Positions 42,133 through 51,775 of a DNA stretch of 64,000 nucleotides are shown piece after piece. The stretch's first letter is position 1; each line of letters begins with the position of its first letter. Position numbers and translations under genes: made by a program. The notes under the pieces were generated by a model that was not told the DNA's origin, did not search any database, and worked only from the letters and a program-made list of their open reading frames with translations. This DNA comes from an uncultured Bacteroides sp. (GTDB lineage Bacteria; Bacteroidota; Bacteroidia; Bacteroidales; Bacteroidaceae), in assembly GCA_900552075.1 (NCBI GenBank), contig URYL01000001.1, positions 407,641 through 471,640 of the forward strand, in the 5' to 3' direction.

Positions 42133-43172
42133 CAGTTAAAATATTGGATTCGACGTTGGTTTATAATGACATAAATAATGACCGGAGCCCCCAGAATCGG
42201 AGTGACCGCATTCAAAGGAATGACTCCCGATTCGCCTGGAAGCACACAAAGCAAATTGCACAGCAAGGCCAAAGCCCCGCCGGAAAGCAAGGTGACCGGC
42301 ATCAAGGAGTTATGATTGGAAGTACCTAACATCAGACGAGCCAAGTGAGGAACCGCCAAACCGATAAAAGCGACCGGGCCACAGAAAGAAGTGGTCACGG
42401 CCGTCAGCAGTCCCGTAGCCAGCAGCAGGTAATTGCGTACCCGACGGATATTGATGCCCAAATTCTCCGCATAACGCGGTCCCAAGAGCAAAGCGTTCAA
42501 CGGTTTGATTAACAGCACAGCCACTACCAGCCCCGCCAAAGTCAGCAAGGAAAAAGCCGGAAGCTGTTCCAAAGAAACGCCCCCGAAATTTCCCATTCCC
42601 CACACCATGTACGATTGCACTCCCTCTGCCGTCGCAAAGAAATTCAACAGCGAAATCAGTGAGGAAGCGATATACCCAATCATGATACCGGCAATGAGCA
42701 ACATGACATTACTTTTGATTAAAGACGACAGAAAAAGAATCAGGGCCAACACAGCCACAGCCCCTAAGAAAGCCCCCAGAATGACTGAGAAGAAACCGGA
42801 CAATGTAAACACACCCGTTGCAATGGTACCTCCTCCGGCCAGCATCACCAGGGCCACTCCCAGACTGGCACCTGAACTGATTCCCAAAATGGAAGAATCG
42901 GCCAGCGGATTGCTGAACACCGTCTGCAACATCAGTCCGGAAGCCGAAAGAGCCGCCCCGCAGAGCAAGGCAGTCACACACTGCGGAAAACGTGACTCCC
43001 AGACAATGTAGGTCCAGCTGGCTTTTGCCGCCTCTTCGCCTCCCAAAATGCGCACTACTTCCCGTGCCGGTATATCCACCGAACCGAGAAGCAGATTGGC
43101 CGCCACCAGAAGTAGAATCAGGAAGATCAGACCGACAAACACCACATCATTCTTTTTGCCTGTGAAAATCAT
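42132..43172 (-). CDS. btuC: Cobalamin ABC transporter permease (FecCD family)
   Basis: 346 residues, about ten membrane helices. Typical FecCD/BtuC features: ILLLVAANLLLGSVDIPAREVVRILGG, FPQCVTALLCGAALSASGLMLQTVFSNPLADSSILGISSGASLGVALV, and FCGPVAFIGLAVPHLARLMLG. It overlaps the btuF stop as ATGA and shares one base with the btuD start, so the three ABC genes are translationally coupled. Identified as B12 permease by operon context. Confidence 0.92.
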   Translation of the reverse strand: MIFTGKKNDVVFVGLIFLILLLVAANLLLGSVDIPAREVVRILGGEEAAKASWTYIVWESRFPQCVTALLCGAALSASGLMLQTVFSNPLADSSILGISSGASLGVALVMLAGGGTIATGVFTLSGFFSVILGAFLGAVAVLALILFLSSLIKSNVMLLIAGIMIGYIASSLISLLNFFATAEGVQSYMVWGMGNFGGVSLEQLPAFSLLTLAGLVVAVLLIKPLNALLLGPRYAENLGINIRRVRNYLLLATGLLTAVTTSFCGPVAFIGLAVPHLARLMLGTSNHNSLMPVTLLSGGALALLCNLLCVLPGESGVIPLNAVTPILGAPVIIYVIINQRRIQYFN

Positions 43173-44305
43173 TCTGCTAATTTACTAAAATATTTCGGTT
43201 CATATCCCTCCAGCAATTCCGGATGGAAGATTTTTACCATATCTTTCAACAAGACCTCGGGATGAAAAGGCGATTCTTCGTAGAACAGAATCCGATGAGT
43301 GTTGCATCCGTAAATCCGACGTTCACGAAATGCCTTGAAGCGGGCATACAACGAATAGTCTTTCTGCAATTCCCGATAAGTTTTGTCGTGCGGCTGGTTG
43401 TACTTTATCAGCCAAAAATCGGCATTTTCTCCTTTGTCGAACACCGTTTCAAAAGCCATCGGCACCGAACCGCTGTTCGGTAATTCGGCAAAAACATAGT
43501 TTGCCCCAGCATCCGCATACAGCCGCCCCGTCGTACTCTTCCCTCCGGCAATGTACCAAGCGGAACCGTATTTCAAGTCACTCAATACCGTAGGATGAGA
43601 GGTTGCTTTGGATGCCAAAGCCTTCACCGCCAAGTATTCCTTTTCTATCTGTGCAAATAGCGAATCACCTTTCTGCGCCTTCCCCACCAGCAGGCCGTAG
43701 AAGCGCAACCATTCGGCACGGCCCAATGGAGAAGTCTCCATATAGTCCGCACATTCTATCACAGGCACGCCCAGTTTCCCTACCCGTCCGTAACCGCCAC
43801 TGTTCTCAAACGGAGAAAGCAGGATGGCATCCGGATGCAGGTCAATGATTTTCTCGATATCCGGATTCATACTGTTTCCACAGTCCACCACCGTACCCTT
43901 CCGGCATCCGTCCTGTATTTCCGGCATCTTGAAATATTCCAAGTTGCAGACTCCCTTGATACTTTTTGCACAGCCCAGTTCTTTCAGCACGCTTCCATGT
44001 ACCACCGAATAAACCATCGCCCGTTCCAAAGGAACACGTACCACAGTGCCTTCCGGCAGATGCTCCGGCACGGGTCGGGTCTTATCCGTCAACAAATAAG
44101 TATGCAGTGTTTTCAGCGTATCCCATGGGTTACGTACAACCACCAGCGTATAATCCGGAAACTTCACCACCGACAAGTTGGTGGCATATTTCATTTTCAG
44201 CGTATCCCCTCCCTCTTGAACGGAAGAAGTCTTGCCTCCTCCGCCACAGGCAGAGAGAAGCAAGACCATGATTACTATATGGGCAGATAGTAAAATTTGT
44301 TTCAT
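43169..44305 (-). CDS. btuF: Cobalamin-type ABC transporter substrate-binding lipoprotein
   Basis: 378 residues. Signal and lipobox MKQILLSAHIVIMVLLLSAC (Cys20). The PF01497-type periplasmic binding fold is visible: RAMVYSVVHGSVLKELG, then KIIDLHPDAILLSPFENSGG, PVIECADYMETSPLGRAEWLRFYG. It lies 5 bp after btuG and overlaps btuC. Specificity for cobalamin is inferred from the riboswitch and neighbours. Confidence 0.88.
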   Translation of the reverse strand: MKQILLSAHIVIMVLLLSACGGGGKTSSVQEGGDTLKMKYATNLSVVKFPDYTLVVVRNPWDTLKTLHTYLLTDKTRPVPEHLPEGTVVRVPLERAMVYSVVHGSVLKELGCAKSIKGVCNLEYFKMPEIQDGCRKGTVVDCGNSMNPDIEKIIDLHPDAILLSPFENSGGYGRVGKLGVPVIECADYMETSPLGRAEWLRFYGLLVGKAQKGDSLFAQIEKEYLAVKALASKATSHPTVLSDLKYGSAWYIAGGKSTTGRLYADAGANYVFAELPNSGSVPMAFETVFDKGENADFWLIKYNQPHDKTYRELQKDYSLYARFKAFRERRIYGCNTHRILFYEESPFHPEVLLKDMVKIFHPELLEGYEPKYFSKLAE

Positions 44306-44310
44306 AAAAA

Positions 44311-45417
44311 TCAGTCAATGAAAACCATTGTTTTAGGATTCTGACCACCGCAGTCAAACTTTTCGATAAAGTTTCCATTACGGTCAAAACGATACATTGT
44401 ACCATTCGAATTTGAATAGAAGGTCACTCCGATATAAATATCTCCATTCTTGTCATCCACACTCATCATATAGATACTTGAAGAAGCCAGTTCTTCCGGA
44501 GCATTTTTCAAGAAAGAAGACTGATTAACGGTAGCTGTCTTCACATTATAAGAAAAGAAAGAATTAGTGGTTATAAAAGTATTCCAATCAGTTTTTGAAT
44601 TTACAAAATAGACCATATCATCGCCTACAGTCATATTAGTAGCCACTCCCAATGAGGTAGATTTATAATTGTCTTTCGGGTCTATCATCTGTGCAGAATA
44701 ACCCTTGTCGGCATAATTCCCCCAAGAAATCAGGAAAATCTTTCCATCTTCTTCCAATACCTGATTCGGATTTAAATCTACCGTCAATGTAGTCTCCAAC
44801 TTCATAGTAGCTGCATTGATGACGAACAAATCAGTATGGTACTGATACCCCGCATCATTTTTAGTATATGAATTAGCTACATACAACTTACCATCACATT
44901 CTGCAATACCTTCCAAATTAGCTCCTCCTTTAAAGGTAGCCACAACCTGTAAAGTATTTGCGTCCAGCTTCGTAACCTGTCCACCATATTGTGTCAAATA
45001 GATATAGCCATCTTCAGCCGTCATGTAACGAGGATCTCCTTCCGATTCCGGAATCGCATAACGCTGCTTTTCCACTCCAGCCGTATTCATCCGAACCAGA
45101 TATCTTGATCCTGCAACGATAGCATAAAGATCATTATTATACTCAATCAATGACTGCCCAGTATCACCCAATTTAGCCTGATTCTGAGTATAAAAAATAT
45201 CACTAATAAATTCCGCATCCTTGTCAGGTGCATAGAAAGACAAAGTCGCATTGTTCGCTCCCATGGTTCCCTCATTCAAAATAAATGCCCGATGTGCAGG
45301 AAGGGTCACTTTGGAACCACTTTCATCGAATAACTCCTCATCTTCACTACAAGCCACCAATGACACTCCTAATGCCACCATGCAGCATAAACTGAAAAAT
45401 AACTTTCTAAATTGCAT
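44311..45417 (-). CDS. btuG: Surface cobalamin-binding lipoprotein, BtuG-like beta-propeller (DUF5074/YncE-like)
   Basis: 368 residues with lipobox SLVAC (Cys23). The phrase FILNEGTMGANNATLSFYAPDK and repeated blade segments (LIEYNNDLYAIVAGSRYLVRMN, YMTAEDGYIYLTQYGGQVTKLDANT, EGIAECDGKLYVANSYTK) fit the seven-bladed DUF5074 propellers. In Bacteroides thetaiotaomicron, BtuG proteins of this type sit on the BtuB barrel and bind vitamin B12 very tightly. Here the gene lies 12 bp after btuB and 5 bp before btuF, under the cobalamin riboswitch, which supports the assignment. Confidence 0.88.
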   Translation of the reverse strand: MQFRKLFFSLCCMVALGVSLVACSEDEELFDESGSKVTLPAHRAFILNEGTMGANNATLSFYAPDKDAEFISDIFYTQNQAKLGDTGQSLIEYNNDLYAIVAGSRYLVRMNTAGVEKQRYAIPESEGDPRYMTAEDGYIYLTQYGGQVTKLDANTLQVVATFKGGANLEGIAECDGKLYVANSYTKNDAGYQYHTDLFVINAATMKLETTLTVDLNPNQVLEEDGKIFLISWGNYADKGYSAQMIDPKDNYKSTSLGVATNMTVGDDMVYFVNSKTDWNTFITTNSFFSYNVKTATVNQSSFLKNAPEELASSSIYMMSVDDKNGDIYIGVTFYSNSNGTMYRFDRNGNFIEKFDCGGQNPKTMVFID

Positions 45418-45429
45418 AACTATTTAAAA

Positions 45430-47472
45430 TTAAAAATGAATAGTAGCTGTCAGTTTCCATGAACGTCCCGGCATCGGATAATACTTTATCACCTCGTATT
45501 GCTCATTCATGAAATTAATCAAATCGGCCTGCAATCTCAGCCTACATTTTGAAAATGAAAATTGCCGGGAAAGCGTCAACGTCTGCTCCACATAGGCTTC
45601 TATTTCATTCTCCGGAATATTCTGTGAGAAATAATATCTTTTCCCTACTCCTATCAAGCTATAACCCAGTTTTACCCAAGGAGTCTCTAAAATCACAGAA
45701 CCGTTTCCATTATGTTCCGGTGTGTAAGGCAACTGATCTTTATAATTCTTACCATTCGGATCGGTCAAATCGATGGCTTTCTGCCAGGTATAACTACCCG
45801 ACACATAGGCTTTGAATGTACTTCCCAATGGGATTCCCATAGAAAGCGTGACATCTGCCCCCCAGACATGAGCTTTCCCATAATTAACCATCTTCCATAC
45901 ATAAGTGGAAGGAAAAGCCACAATCTTGTCTGTCACCTGATTGAAATACACATCGCCCGTAAACGTCAGGTAATCCCAAATTACATTCTTTTTCGCCCCC
46001 CATGTCACGCCGACATTATATTCCTTAGCTTTTTCCGGCCGAAGCGAACGATTCCCCATGCGATAATAATACAAATCATTGAAGGTTGGCGTACGGAATG
46101 TACTTTTATACATCGCACGCAAAAAGAAATCCTGCTCGCTGAAAGGCTTCCAATTCACAGAAAAAGATGGAGACAATTTCTTCAAATCCGCTGGTTTTTC
46201 TCCACTCTCTACATGCTCAGTAATATAAGTATTAATCAAAGAAGCATCCACCTGCCACCGTCCCCATTCATAACGGGCATGCAAAGCGGTTAACGAAGTC
46301 AAACGCGTCGGAAACGGACAATCCGGCAAGTTGCTGTCAAGCGTATTCACGGCCAAATCTTGAGCGAAAGACAAAGAAAAGCCTTTGAACGGGTGGTACA
46401 AAGCCGCTCCTGAAGCATAATATTCATGCTGGGTATAATGGTCGGTAGACACCCCTCCTTCATACTGGGCTCCCTTATCTTGGTATTTGTTCCACGCATA
46501 ATTGTATTTCGCCTGTACTTGCAACGACCATTTCTCAGAAATCCGATCATGGTATTTGGCTTGCACAAACGCATTCTTATCCCACAAACGTTCTCTCGAA
46601 ACCGGATTATATAAGATTACAGCTCCTGGGAGTCCTCGTTCCGACTGATAATAGTAAGCCTTTACGCTCAACTTCTTATTCTCCTGGAAGTCATGAAACA
46701 GATTCCACTCCGTATGCCAGGAATTCACTTCCGAATTGTTTCTCTTCTCTGTCTGCGTATATTTTCCATTCTTCAACAGGAAAGGATACTGACCGTCCGA
46801 CCGCAAGTAATCCCCGTCGACCGACAACACCGTCCGTTCACCCAACTGCTGTCCATAACGAAAATAAGGATTGACCATTCCAAAAGACCCTCCTTTTACC
46901 TGAAACAAGAATTGCCATTTCCAGTCTCTCAGAAACTCAGGACGGGAAGTCTCAATATTCAACACGCCGGCCGAAGCATACAACCGGGCTGATTGAAGCA
47001 TATCTTCATTCTGCCCTACGCTCAACGACAAAGACTGTACATTATCCAATGAAAAACGGCCGATATCAATCTGACCTGCCTGACAATTGCTGACAGCCAC
47101 TCCATCGTAACTGATAGCCGTATGAGCAGCCCCCATGTTACGGACAGAAACCGTTTTCAGTCCTCCTGTACCGCCATAATCACGTACATCCGTACCTGCA
47201 AAACGACGGACGGCATCGGCCATATTCTGGATTCCCAAATCATCTATCATGTCTTTTCCCAAACGTTGTACTGGAACCGTAGAGGATATTTTATTTGTCG
47301 ACCTCCGCACACCGCTCACCGTCACATCCGGAATCTGATGCACCTTTCCCGTAATGCTGTCCGAATCGGCCTGCTGTGCAAAAACACTCCCCACGCCTGT
47401 AAGGACACACAGACACACGGCTATAAAAAAGCGACACCCGACTATAACAGCCGGTTCATTCCATCTTTTCAT
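45430..47472 (-). CDS. btuB: TonB-dependent cobalamin receptor
   Basis: 680 residues from ATG 47472. A signal peptide ends at VFAQQA (about residue 32) and is followed directly by the TonB box and plug (VTVSGVRR, DAVRRFAGTDVRDYGGTGGLKTVSVRNMGAAHTAISYDGVAVSNCQAGQID). The barrel ends in a C-terminal Phe (TATIHF). No carboxypeptidase-regulatory-like domain is present, as in classical BtuB. The frame stays open upstream through the riboswitch to 47805, but that part cannot be coding. First gene of the operon; the cobalamin riboswitch precedes it. Confidence 0.93.
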   Translation of the reverse strand: MKRWNEPAVIVGCRFFIAVCLCVLTGVGSVFAQQADSDSITGKVHQIPDVTVSGVRRSTNKISSTVPVQRLGKDMIDDLGIQNMADAVRRFAGTDVRDYGGTGGLKTVSVRNMGAAHTAISYDGVAVSNCQAGQIDIGRFSLDNVQSLSLSVGQNEDMLQSARLYASAGVLNIETSRPEFLRDWKWQFLFQVKGGSFGMVNPYFRYGQQLGERTVLSVDGDYLRSDGQYPFLLKNGKYTQTEKRNNSEVNSWHTEWNLFHDFQENKKLSVKAYYYQSERGLPGAVILYNPVSRERLWDKNAFVQAKYHDRISEKWSLQVQAKYNYAWNKYQDKGAQYEGGVSTDHYTQHEYYASGAALYHPFKGFSLSFAQDLAVNTLDSNLPDCPFPTRLTSLTALHARYEWGRWQVDASLINTYITEHVESGEKPADLKKLSPSFSVNWKPFSEQDFFLRAMYKSTFRTPTFNDLYYYRMGNRSLRPEKAKEYNVGVTWGAKKNVIWDYLTFTGDVYFNQVTDKIVAFPSTYVWKMVNYGKAHVWGADVTLSMGIPLGSTFKAYVSGSYTWQKAIDLTDPNGKNYKDQLPYTPEHNGNGSVILETPWVKLGYSLIGVGKRYYFSQNIPENEIEAYVEQTLTLSRQFSFSKCRLRLQADLINFMNEQYEVIKYYPMPGRSWKLTATIHF

Positions 47473-47547
47473 GCAAGTTTTTAATTGTAATTCTACATTA
47501 CGCACGTTCTTGCCATCCTTTCCTCGAGAATGCAAGCATGACTTTGT

Positions 47548-47720
47548 TTTGCAGGTCTTCTGACTTACTCCCGTTTGTCTTGCCTTCCCATCTTTCATTG
47601 AAAGACAGTGGCTGAGTAGTGGATAGACAAACGTCACTATAAGGAGCTCACAGCAGCGGGACTGTCCGGGACTTTCACCCGATTCCCTTTTCATCCGTGA
47701 TTTCGCCGAACGGAAATCCA
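47548..47720 (-). promoter_or_regulatory. Cobalamin riboswitch
   Basis: Read on the minus strand, the region has GGGAATCGGGTGAAAGTCCC (about 47691-47672), GGACAGTCCCGCTGCTGTGA, GCCACTG, GGGAAGG and finally the B12 box GTCAGAAGACCTGC (47564-47551). These are conserved blocks of the AdoCbl riboswitch class in correct order. It lies in the leader of btuB and should lower expression of the whole btuBGFCD operon when cobalamin is bound. About 76 nt separate it from the btuB ATG. Confidence 0.92.
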
Positions 47721-47737
47721 AACGGAACAAAACATTG

Positions 47738-47745
47738 CAAATATA
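47738..47745 (-). promoter_or_regulatory. -7 box of the btu operon promoter
   Basis: TATATTTG on the minus strand matches TAnnTTTG and would start transcription just before the riboswitch. Confidence 0.6.
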
Positions 47746-47922
47746 CGGTTTTCTTGAAAAACAAGGATAAATTTCTACAAAATTATCACACAAGCCTATA
47801 AACAAGCATCCTGAATACCCCTGTCATTCTCCACACAGAACATACCTACCTTCACCAATTGAAAACTCCCCCTCATGCATACCTTTAAACCTCTCGGCCT
47901 ATTCCTTGAAATCCCCTTGCAG

Positions 47923-48016
47923 ATTCTCTGTTCCACAGTTTGGTTTTTGTATCCCACACTGTGAAATATATATCCCACACTGTGGTTTTTGTATTTCACA
48001 GTGTGGGACAGAGAAT
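47923..48016. repeat. Palindrome array D (CCCACACTGTG type, 21-22 bp period)
   Basis: Units begin at 47931 (degenerate TTCCACAG), 47952, 47973 (both TCCCACACTGTG) and 47995 (reverse orientation, CACAGTGTGGGA); intervals are 21, 21 and 22 bp. The outer sequences 47923-47937 and 48002-48016 are 15-nt inverted repeats with one mismatch, so the whole block can fold back. It sits in the divergent region between the btu operon and the antiporter gene, where a terminator is not expected. The rest of 47746-48198 shows no gene; TACCTTCG at 48133-48140 may be part of the antiporter promoter. Confidence 0.85.
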
Positions 48017-48198
48017 AGACAAGGAAGTTCTCCACTTTATACAAGGCCATCTCAAAAAATACCCCGGAGGAAAGTTCATCAAAAAATCCACAAATTTTTC
48101 CATGAAAAGCCCTTATCCACAAAACATTTTCTTACCTTCGAGCATTTAATATTTACACAAACATTCTCTTTTATTCATTTATTAATCACTAAGGCATT

Positions 48199-49659
48199 AT
48201 GATTTTTACGGCAGAAAACATTTTGATGATCGGATCGATTCTTATCTTTTCCAGTATCCTCATCAGCAAAACCGGATACCGGTTCGGAATTCCTACCCTC
48301 TTGCTCTTTCTTGTTGTGGGTATGCTCTTTGGAAGCGACGGACTGGGCTTGCAGTTCAACAGCGCTTCGGATGCACAGTTCATCGGCATGATAGCATTGA
48401 GTATCATTCTGTTCTCCGGCGGTATGGACACCAAATACACCGACATCAAACCGGTACTCACTCCCGGTATTGTTCTGTCGACTGCCGGCGTCCTGCTTAC
48501 CACCCTGCTGACCGGTGTATTCATCTTTTATATTTCCGACTGGAACCGGACCAACATCGAACTGACCCTGATGACTTCTCTGCTGCTGGCTGCCACCATG
48601 TCGTCTACCGACTCGGCCTCGGTATTCAACCTACTCCGCTCACAGCGCATGAACCTGAAGCAGCATCTTCGCCCGATGCTGGAATTGGAAAGTGGAAGTA
48701 ACGACCCGATGGCCTATATGCTGACCATCGTCCTGATACAAGTGATTTCCAGTGGAAGCCATCCGGATTTTCTGCTTATCACGAAAGATTTGCTGGTACA
48801 GTTCTTTTTCGGAGGGGTTATCGGCTATGCCATGGGACGCTTCAGCGTATGGCTCATCAACCGTATCAACCTGTCGAACAGCTCCCTCTACTCCATTCTG
48901 TTGCTCAGTCTGGTATTCATCACCTTTACCATTACCGACCAGCTGAAGGGAAATGCCTACCTGGCCGTGTACATCATGGGCGTGATTCTGGGAAACACCA
49001 AACTGGCTTTCCGAAAAGAAATCAACACGTTCATGAGCGGACTGACCTGGCTCTTCCAGATTATCATGTTCCTCACCTTGGGACTGCTGGTCAACCCACA
49101 CGAAATGCTCGACTTAGCTGCGGTGGCCTTGCTAATTGGTGCCTTCATGATTATCGTGGCACGCCCGCTCAGCGTGTTCCTCTGCCTGCTTCCGTTCCGG
49201 AATATCACCGCCAAAGGCAAACTGTTTGTGTCATGGGTCGGGCTGAGAGGAGCTACCCCCATCATCTTTGCCACCTACCCCGTACTGGCCCAGATTGAAG
49301 GCTCTCAGCAGCTGTTCAACATTGTCTTTTTCATCACCCTCCTGTCACTGGTGGTTCAAGGGATGACCATCACCAAAGCGGCCAAACTGCTGCACTTGGA
49401 CTTGCCGGCTCACAAGGAAGGCAATGAATTTGGAGTGGAACTTCCGGACGAAATCGACACCCGACTGACTGACCTCACTCTGACAGCGGAAATGCTGGCC
49501 ACGCAAAACAAGCTGGCCGACATGCAGATTCCGAAAGGCACACTGGTCATGCTGGTAAAACGCGGCAGTGAGTTCCTCATCCCCAACGGACAAATGGAAC
49601 TGAAACCGGGAGACAAACTGCTGCTCATCTCCGAAAACAAGCACAAGCCGGCTGATTAA
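48199..49659 (+). CDS. Cation/proton antiporter (CPA1/CvrA-NhaP2 type) with RCK_C/TrkA-C domain
   Basis: 486 residues. About twelve membrane helices (residues 1-390) with LLLAATMSSTDSASVFNLLRS and MLELESGSNDPMAYMLTIVLI, the Asp-containing motifs of Na+/H+ or K+/H+ exchangers of the CvrA type. The C-terminus (about 405-480, MQIPKGTLVMLVKRGSEFLIPNGQMELKPGDKLLLIS) is a TrkA-C (RCK_C) regulatory domain. Ion preference, potassium or sodium, is not determinable from sequence. Its stop overlaps the convergent ppk1 stop by 4 bp. Confidence 0.9.
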   Translation: MIFTAENILMIGSILIFSSILISKTGYRFGIPTLLLFLVVGMLFGSDGLGLQFNSASDAQFIGMIALSIILFSGGMDTKYTDIKPVLTPGIVLSTAGVLLTTLLTGVFIFYISDWNRTNIELTLMTSLLLAATMSSTDSASVFNLLRSQRMNLKQHLRPMLELESGSNDPMAYMLTIVLIQVISSGSHPDFLLITKDLLVQFFFGGVIGYAMGRFSVWLINRINLSNSSLYSILLLSLVFITFTITDQLKGNAYLAVYIMGVILGNTKLAFRKEINTFMSGLTWLFQIIMFLTLGLLVNPHEMLDLAAVALLIGAFMIIVARPLSVFLCLLPFRNITAKGKLFVSWVGLRGATPIIFATYPVLAQIEGSQQLFNIVFFITLLSLVVQGMTITKAAKLLHLDLPAHKEGNEFGVELPDEIDTRLTDLTLTAEMLATQNKLADMQIPKGTLVMLVKRGSEFLIPNGQMELKPGDKLLLISENKHKPAD

Positions 49660-51713
49660 TCGTCAGCCAGCTTGCGTTTCAGGTATTCATAAAAGTCATA
49701 TTGTGCCCGCACATCATCATTCCCCGGCTTCCGCTTAAAGACATTCTGCAAATGATTGTCCACCCAGCAGGCCTTCCGGTTGGCCGACAACTGCAAGTGC
49801 AACATGTCGGTCAGTTCCTGCCGAAGCCTTCCGTCCAGGATAGGCGTCACCGCCTCTATGCGGCGATACAGGTTGCGGCGCATCCAGTCAGGGGAACCGA
49901 TAAACACCTTCGGGTTACCCCCGTTGCCGAAATACCATACCCGGGCATGCTCCAGAAACGTATCCACAATGCGGGTTATCCGAATGTTCCGGCTGAAAGA
50001 TTCTCCCGGCACCAGACAACAGATACCCCGCACAATCAGGTCAATCTGTACCCCGGCTTCACTGGCCCGATACAGTTCATCAATCATGGCCGTATCCTGC
50101 AGGGCGTTCATCTTCAGGATGATTCGTCCCGGCTTTCCTTTACGTACCAAGTCGATTTCTTTTTGAATCAACTGTTTAAGCTCCGGCAACAAGTTGAAGC
50201 GGGCAATCAGCAACCGCTTGAAATGAGGCTCCTTCACTTCTCGCCTCAACACCTGAAACAGGGTACACATATCCTCCACAATTTGCTTGTTGCACGTATA
50301 CAAGGCAATATCCGCATAAATTTTCGCGGTCTTCTCGTTGAAATTTCCTGTACTGACATACGCGTAACTTCGCAACCGCTCCCCTTTATCGTTCTTCCGA
50401 AGTACCAACGCCACCTTCGCGTGAACCTTCAACCCCGGAATACTGAAGATGATGTCAATTCCCGCCTTCCGCATCAGCTCCGCTGTGGCCAAGTTGTTTT
50501 CCTCATCGAAACGAGCTTTTAGTTCCACGAACACCGTGACATGCTTCCCGTTCCGGGCAGCCGCAATCAACGCATTGATTACTTCCGAATGTTCCGCCAC
50601 CCGATACTGTGTAATCATAATTTCCCGACAGAGCGGATCGTGCACCGCCTCGTACAAGAAACGGATGAAATGCTCGAAACTATGATAAGGATAATAAAGC
50701 AACATGTCACGTTTGGCTATCCGACGATACATGAAATGCTTTTCATTGATTCCCGGCAGGAACATCGGCTGTGGCTTGACTATCTGAGGAATATTCGGAT
50801 TCGGGTTCGGCAGGAAGGACAGGTTCTCCAGGTTCAGATGCTTGTCGCCCGGCACCAATTCTTCCCGGTTGATACCCAGCGCTTCCACCAGCGCATCCAG
50901 AAACTCCGCCGGCATTTTCCGATCGTACACAAAACGGCAGATAGCCCCGATCTTGCGCTTCTTCACTTTTTCCTTCAGCTTCTCCACCATACTCTCTGCC
51001 GGCACATCATCCACAAACACGTCGGCATCGCGCGAAATCTTACAGCAATAACTGCATTCCACCTCATACCCCACAAACATTTCCTGCAAATTCGCTTTGA
51101 TGATATCCTCCAGAAACATCAGATAGTAATTTCCGTCATGGAAAGGCAATTCCACAAAACGAGGCACTTTGCTATACGGCATCTTGATGAGATAATATTC
51201 CGACTTGTCCGCTCCGGGTTTCCGAACTTTCACCGCCAGATACAACCGTTTGTCGCGCAAAAAGAAACGTACGTTCTCCGGTTCCATCTTCATCGGCTGG
51301 AGGTAAGGGAAAACTTCTTCCATGAAAAAACGGTGCACAAACTCCTTGTGGAAGTCCTCTACCTCACTCTTGCTCTGATAAAAGACAACATGGTTCCTCC
51401 GCAACTCAGGAAGTATCTTCTGCTCATAAATGCGTACACGGTCTTCCAGCTGGCGGTTCACCACCTCCGTAATGCGCCGAATCAGGTCATGCGCCTCCTC
51501 TACCGTCATGTCCTCACTCTTTCCCCCGGAAGCTACCGCCTTGTGTTCCGCCACACGTACCTGGTAAAACTCTTCCAGATTGGACGAATAAATCGAAATA
51601 AAATTAATTCTTTCATACAAAGGGAGGCTGTCATCGTCAGCTTCCAGCAATACACGATAGTTGAACGCGAGCCAGCTGATGTCGCGGTTGAAATATTTAT
51701 AGTGGCTTTCCAT
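49656..51713 (-). CDS. ppk1: Polyphosphate kinase 1
   Basis: 685 residues, normal for PPK1. It begins YKYFNRDISWLAFNYRVLLEA, the N-terminal domain signature, contains the middle domain, and then the two PLD-like catalytic domains: ITQYRVAEHSEVINALIAAARNGKHVTVFVELKARFDEENN and LKVHAKVALVLRK with the phosphorylated His, followed by YVSTGNFNEKTAKIYADIAL. It makes long-chain polyphosphate from ATP. The stop overlaps the convergent antiporter gene by 4 bp. Confidence 0.95.
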   Translation of the reverse strand: MESHYKYFNRDISWLAFNYRVLLEADDDSLPLYERINFISIYSSNLEEFYQVRVAEHKAVASGGKSEDMTVEEAHDLIRRITEVVNRQLEDRVRIYEQKILPELRRNHVVFYQSKSEVEDFHKEFVHRFFMEEVFPYLQPMKMEPENVRFFLRDKRLYLAVKVRKPGADKSEYYLIKMPYSKVPRFVELPFHDGNYYLMFLEDIIKANLQEMFVGYEVECSYCCKISRDADVFVDDVPAESMVEKLKEKVKKRKIGAICRFVYDRKMPAEFLDALVEALGINREELVPGDKHLNLENLSFLPNPNPNIPQIVKPQPMFLPGINEKHFMYRRIAKRDMLLYYPYHSFEHFIRFLYEAVHDPLCREIMITQYRVAEHSEVINALIAAARNGKHVTVFVELKARFDEENNLATAELMRKAGIDIIFSIPGLKVHAKVALVLRKNDKGERLRSYAYVSTGNFNEKTAKIYADIALYTCNKQIVEDMCTLFQVLRREVKEPHFKRLLIARFNLLPELKQLIQKEIDLVRKGKPGRIILKMNALQDTAMIDELYRASEAGVQIDLIVRGICCLVPGESFSRNIRITRIVDTFLEHARVWYFGNGGNPKVFIGSPDWMRRNLYRRIEAVTPILDGRLRQELTDMLHLQLSANRKACWVDNHLQNVFKRKPGNDDVRAQYDFYEYLKRKLADD

Positions 51714-51746
51714 ACATAGAATCCTTCAAGGTTTGGTCAAATGTAG

Positions 51747-51754
51747 TATCTTTG
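51747..51754 (+). promoter_or_regulatory. -7 box for the YfcE-like gene
   Basis: TATCTTTG fits TAnnTTTG. It includes a TTG codon at 51752 that could be taken as start, so ATG 51776 is preferred. Confidence 0.5.
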
Positions 51755-51775
51755 TCGGACAAAAACAACAGAAAA

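Noticed and set aside
47548..47720. Second btuB-like regulatory element or attenuator
   Set aside because: The conserved blocks fit one complete cobalamin riboswitch; nothing further is required to explain the region.
47473..47805. N-terminal extension of BtuB to 47805
   Set aside because: It would translate the cobalamin riboswitch; the signal peptide starts at 47472.
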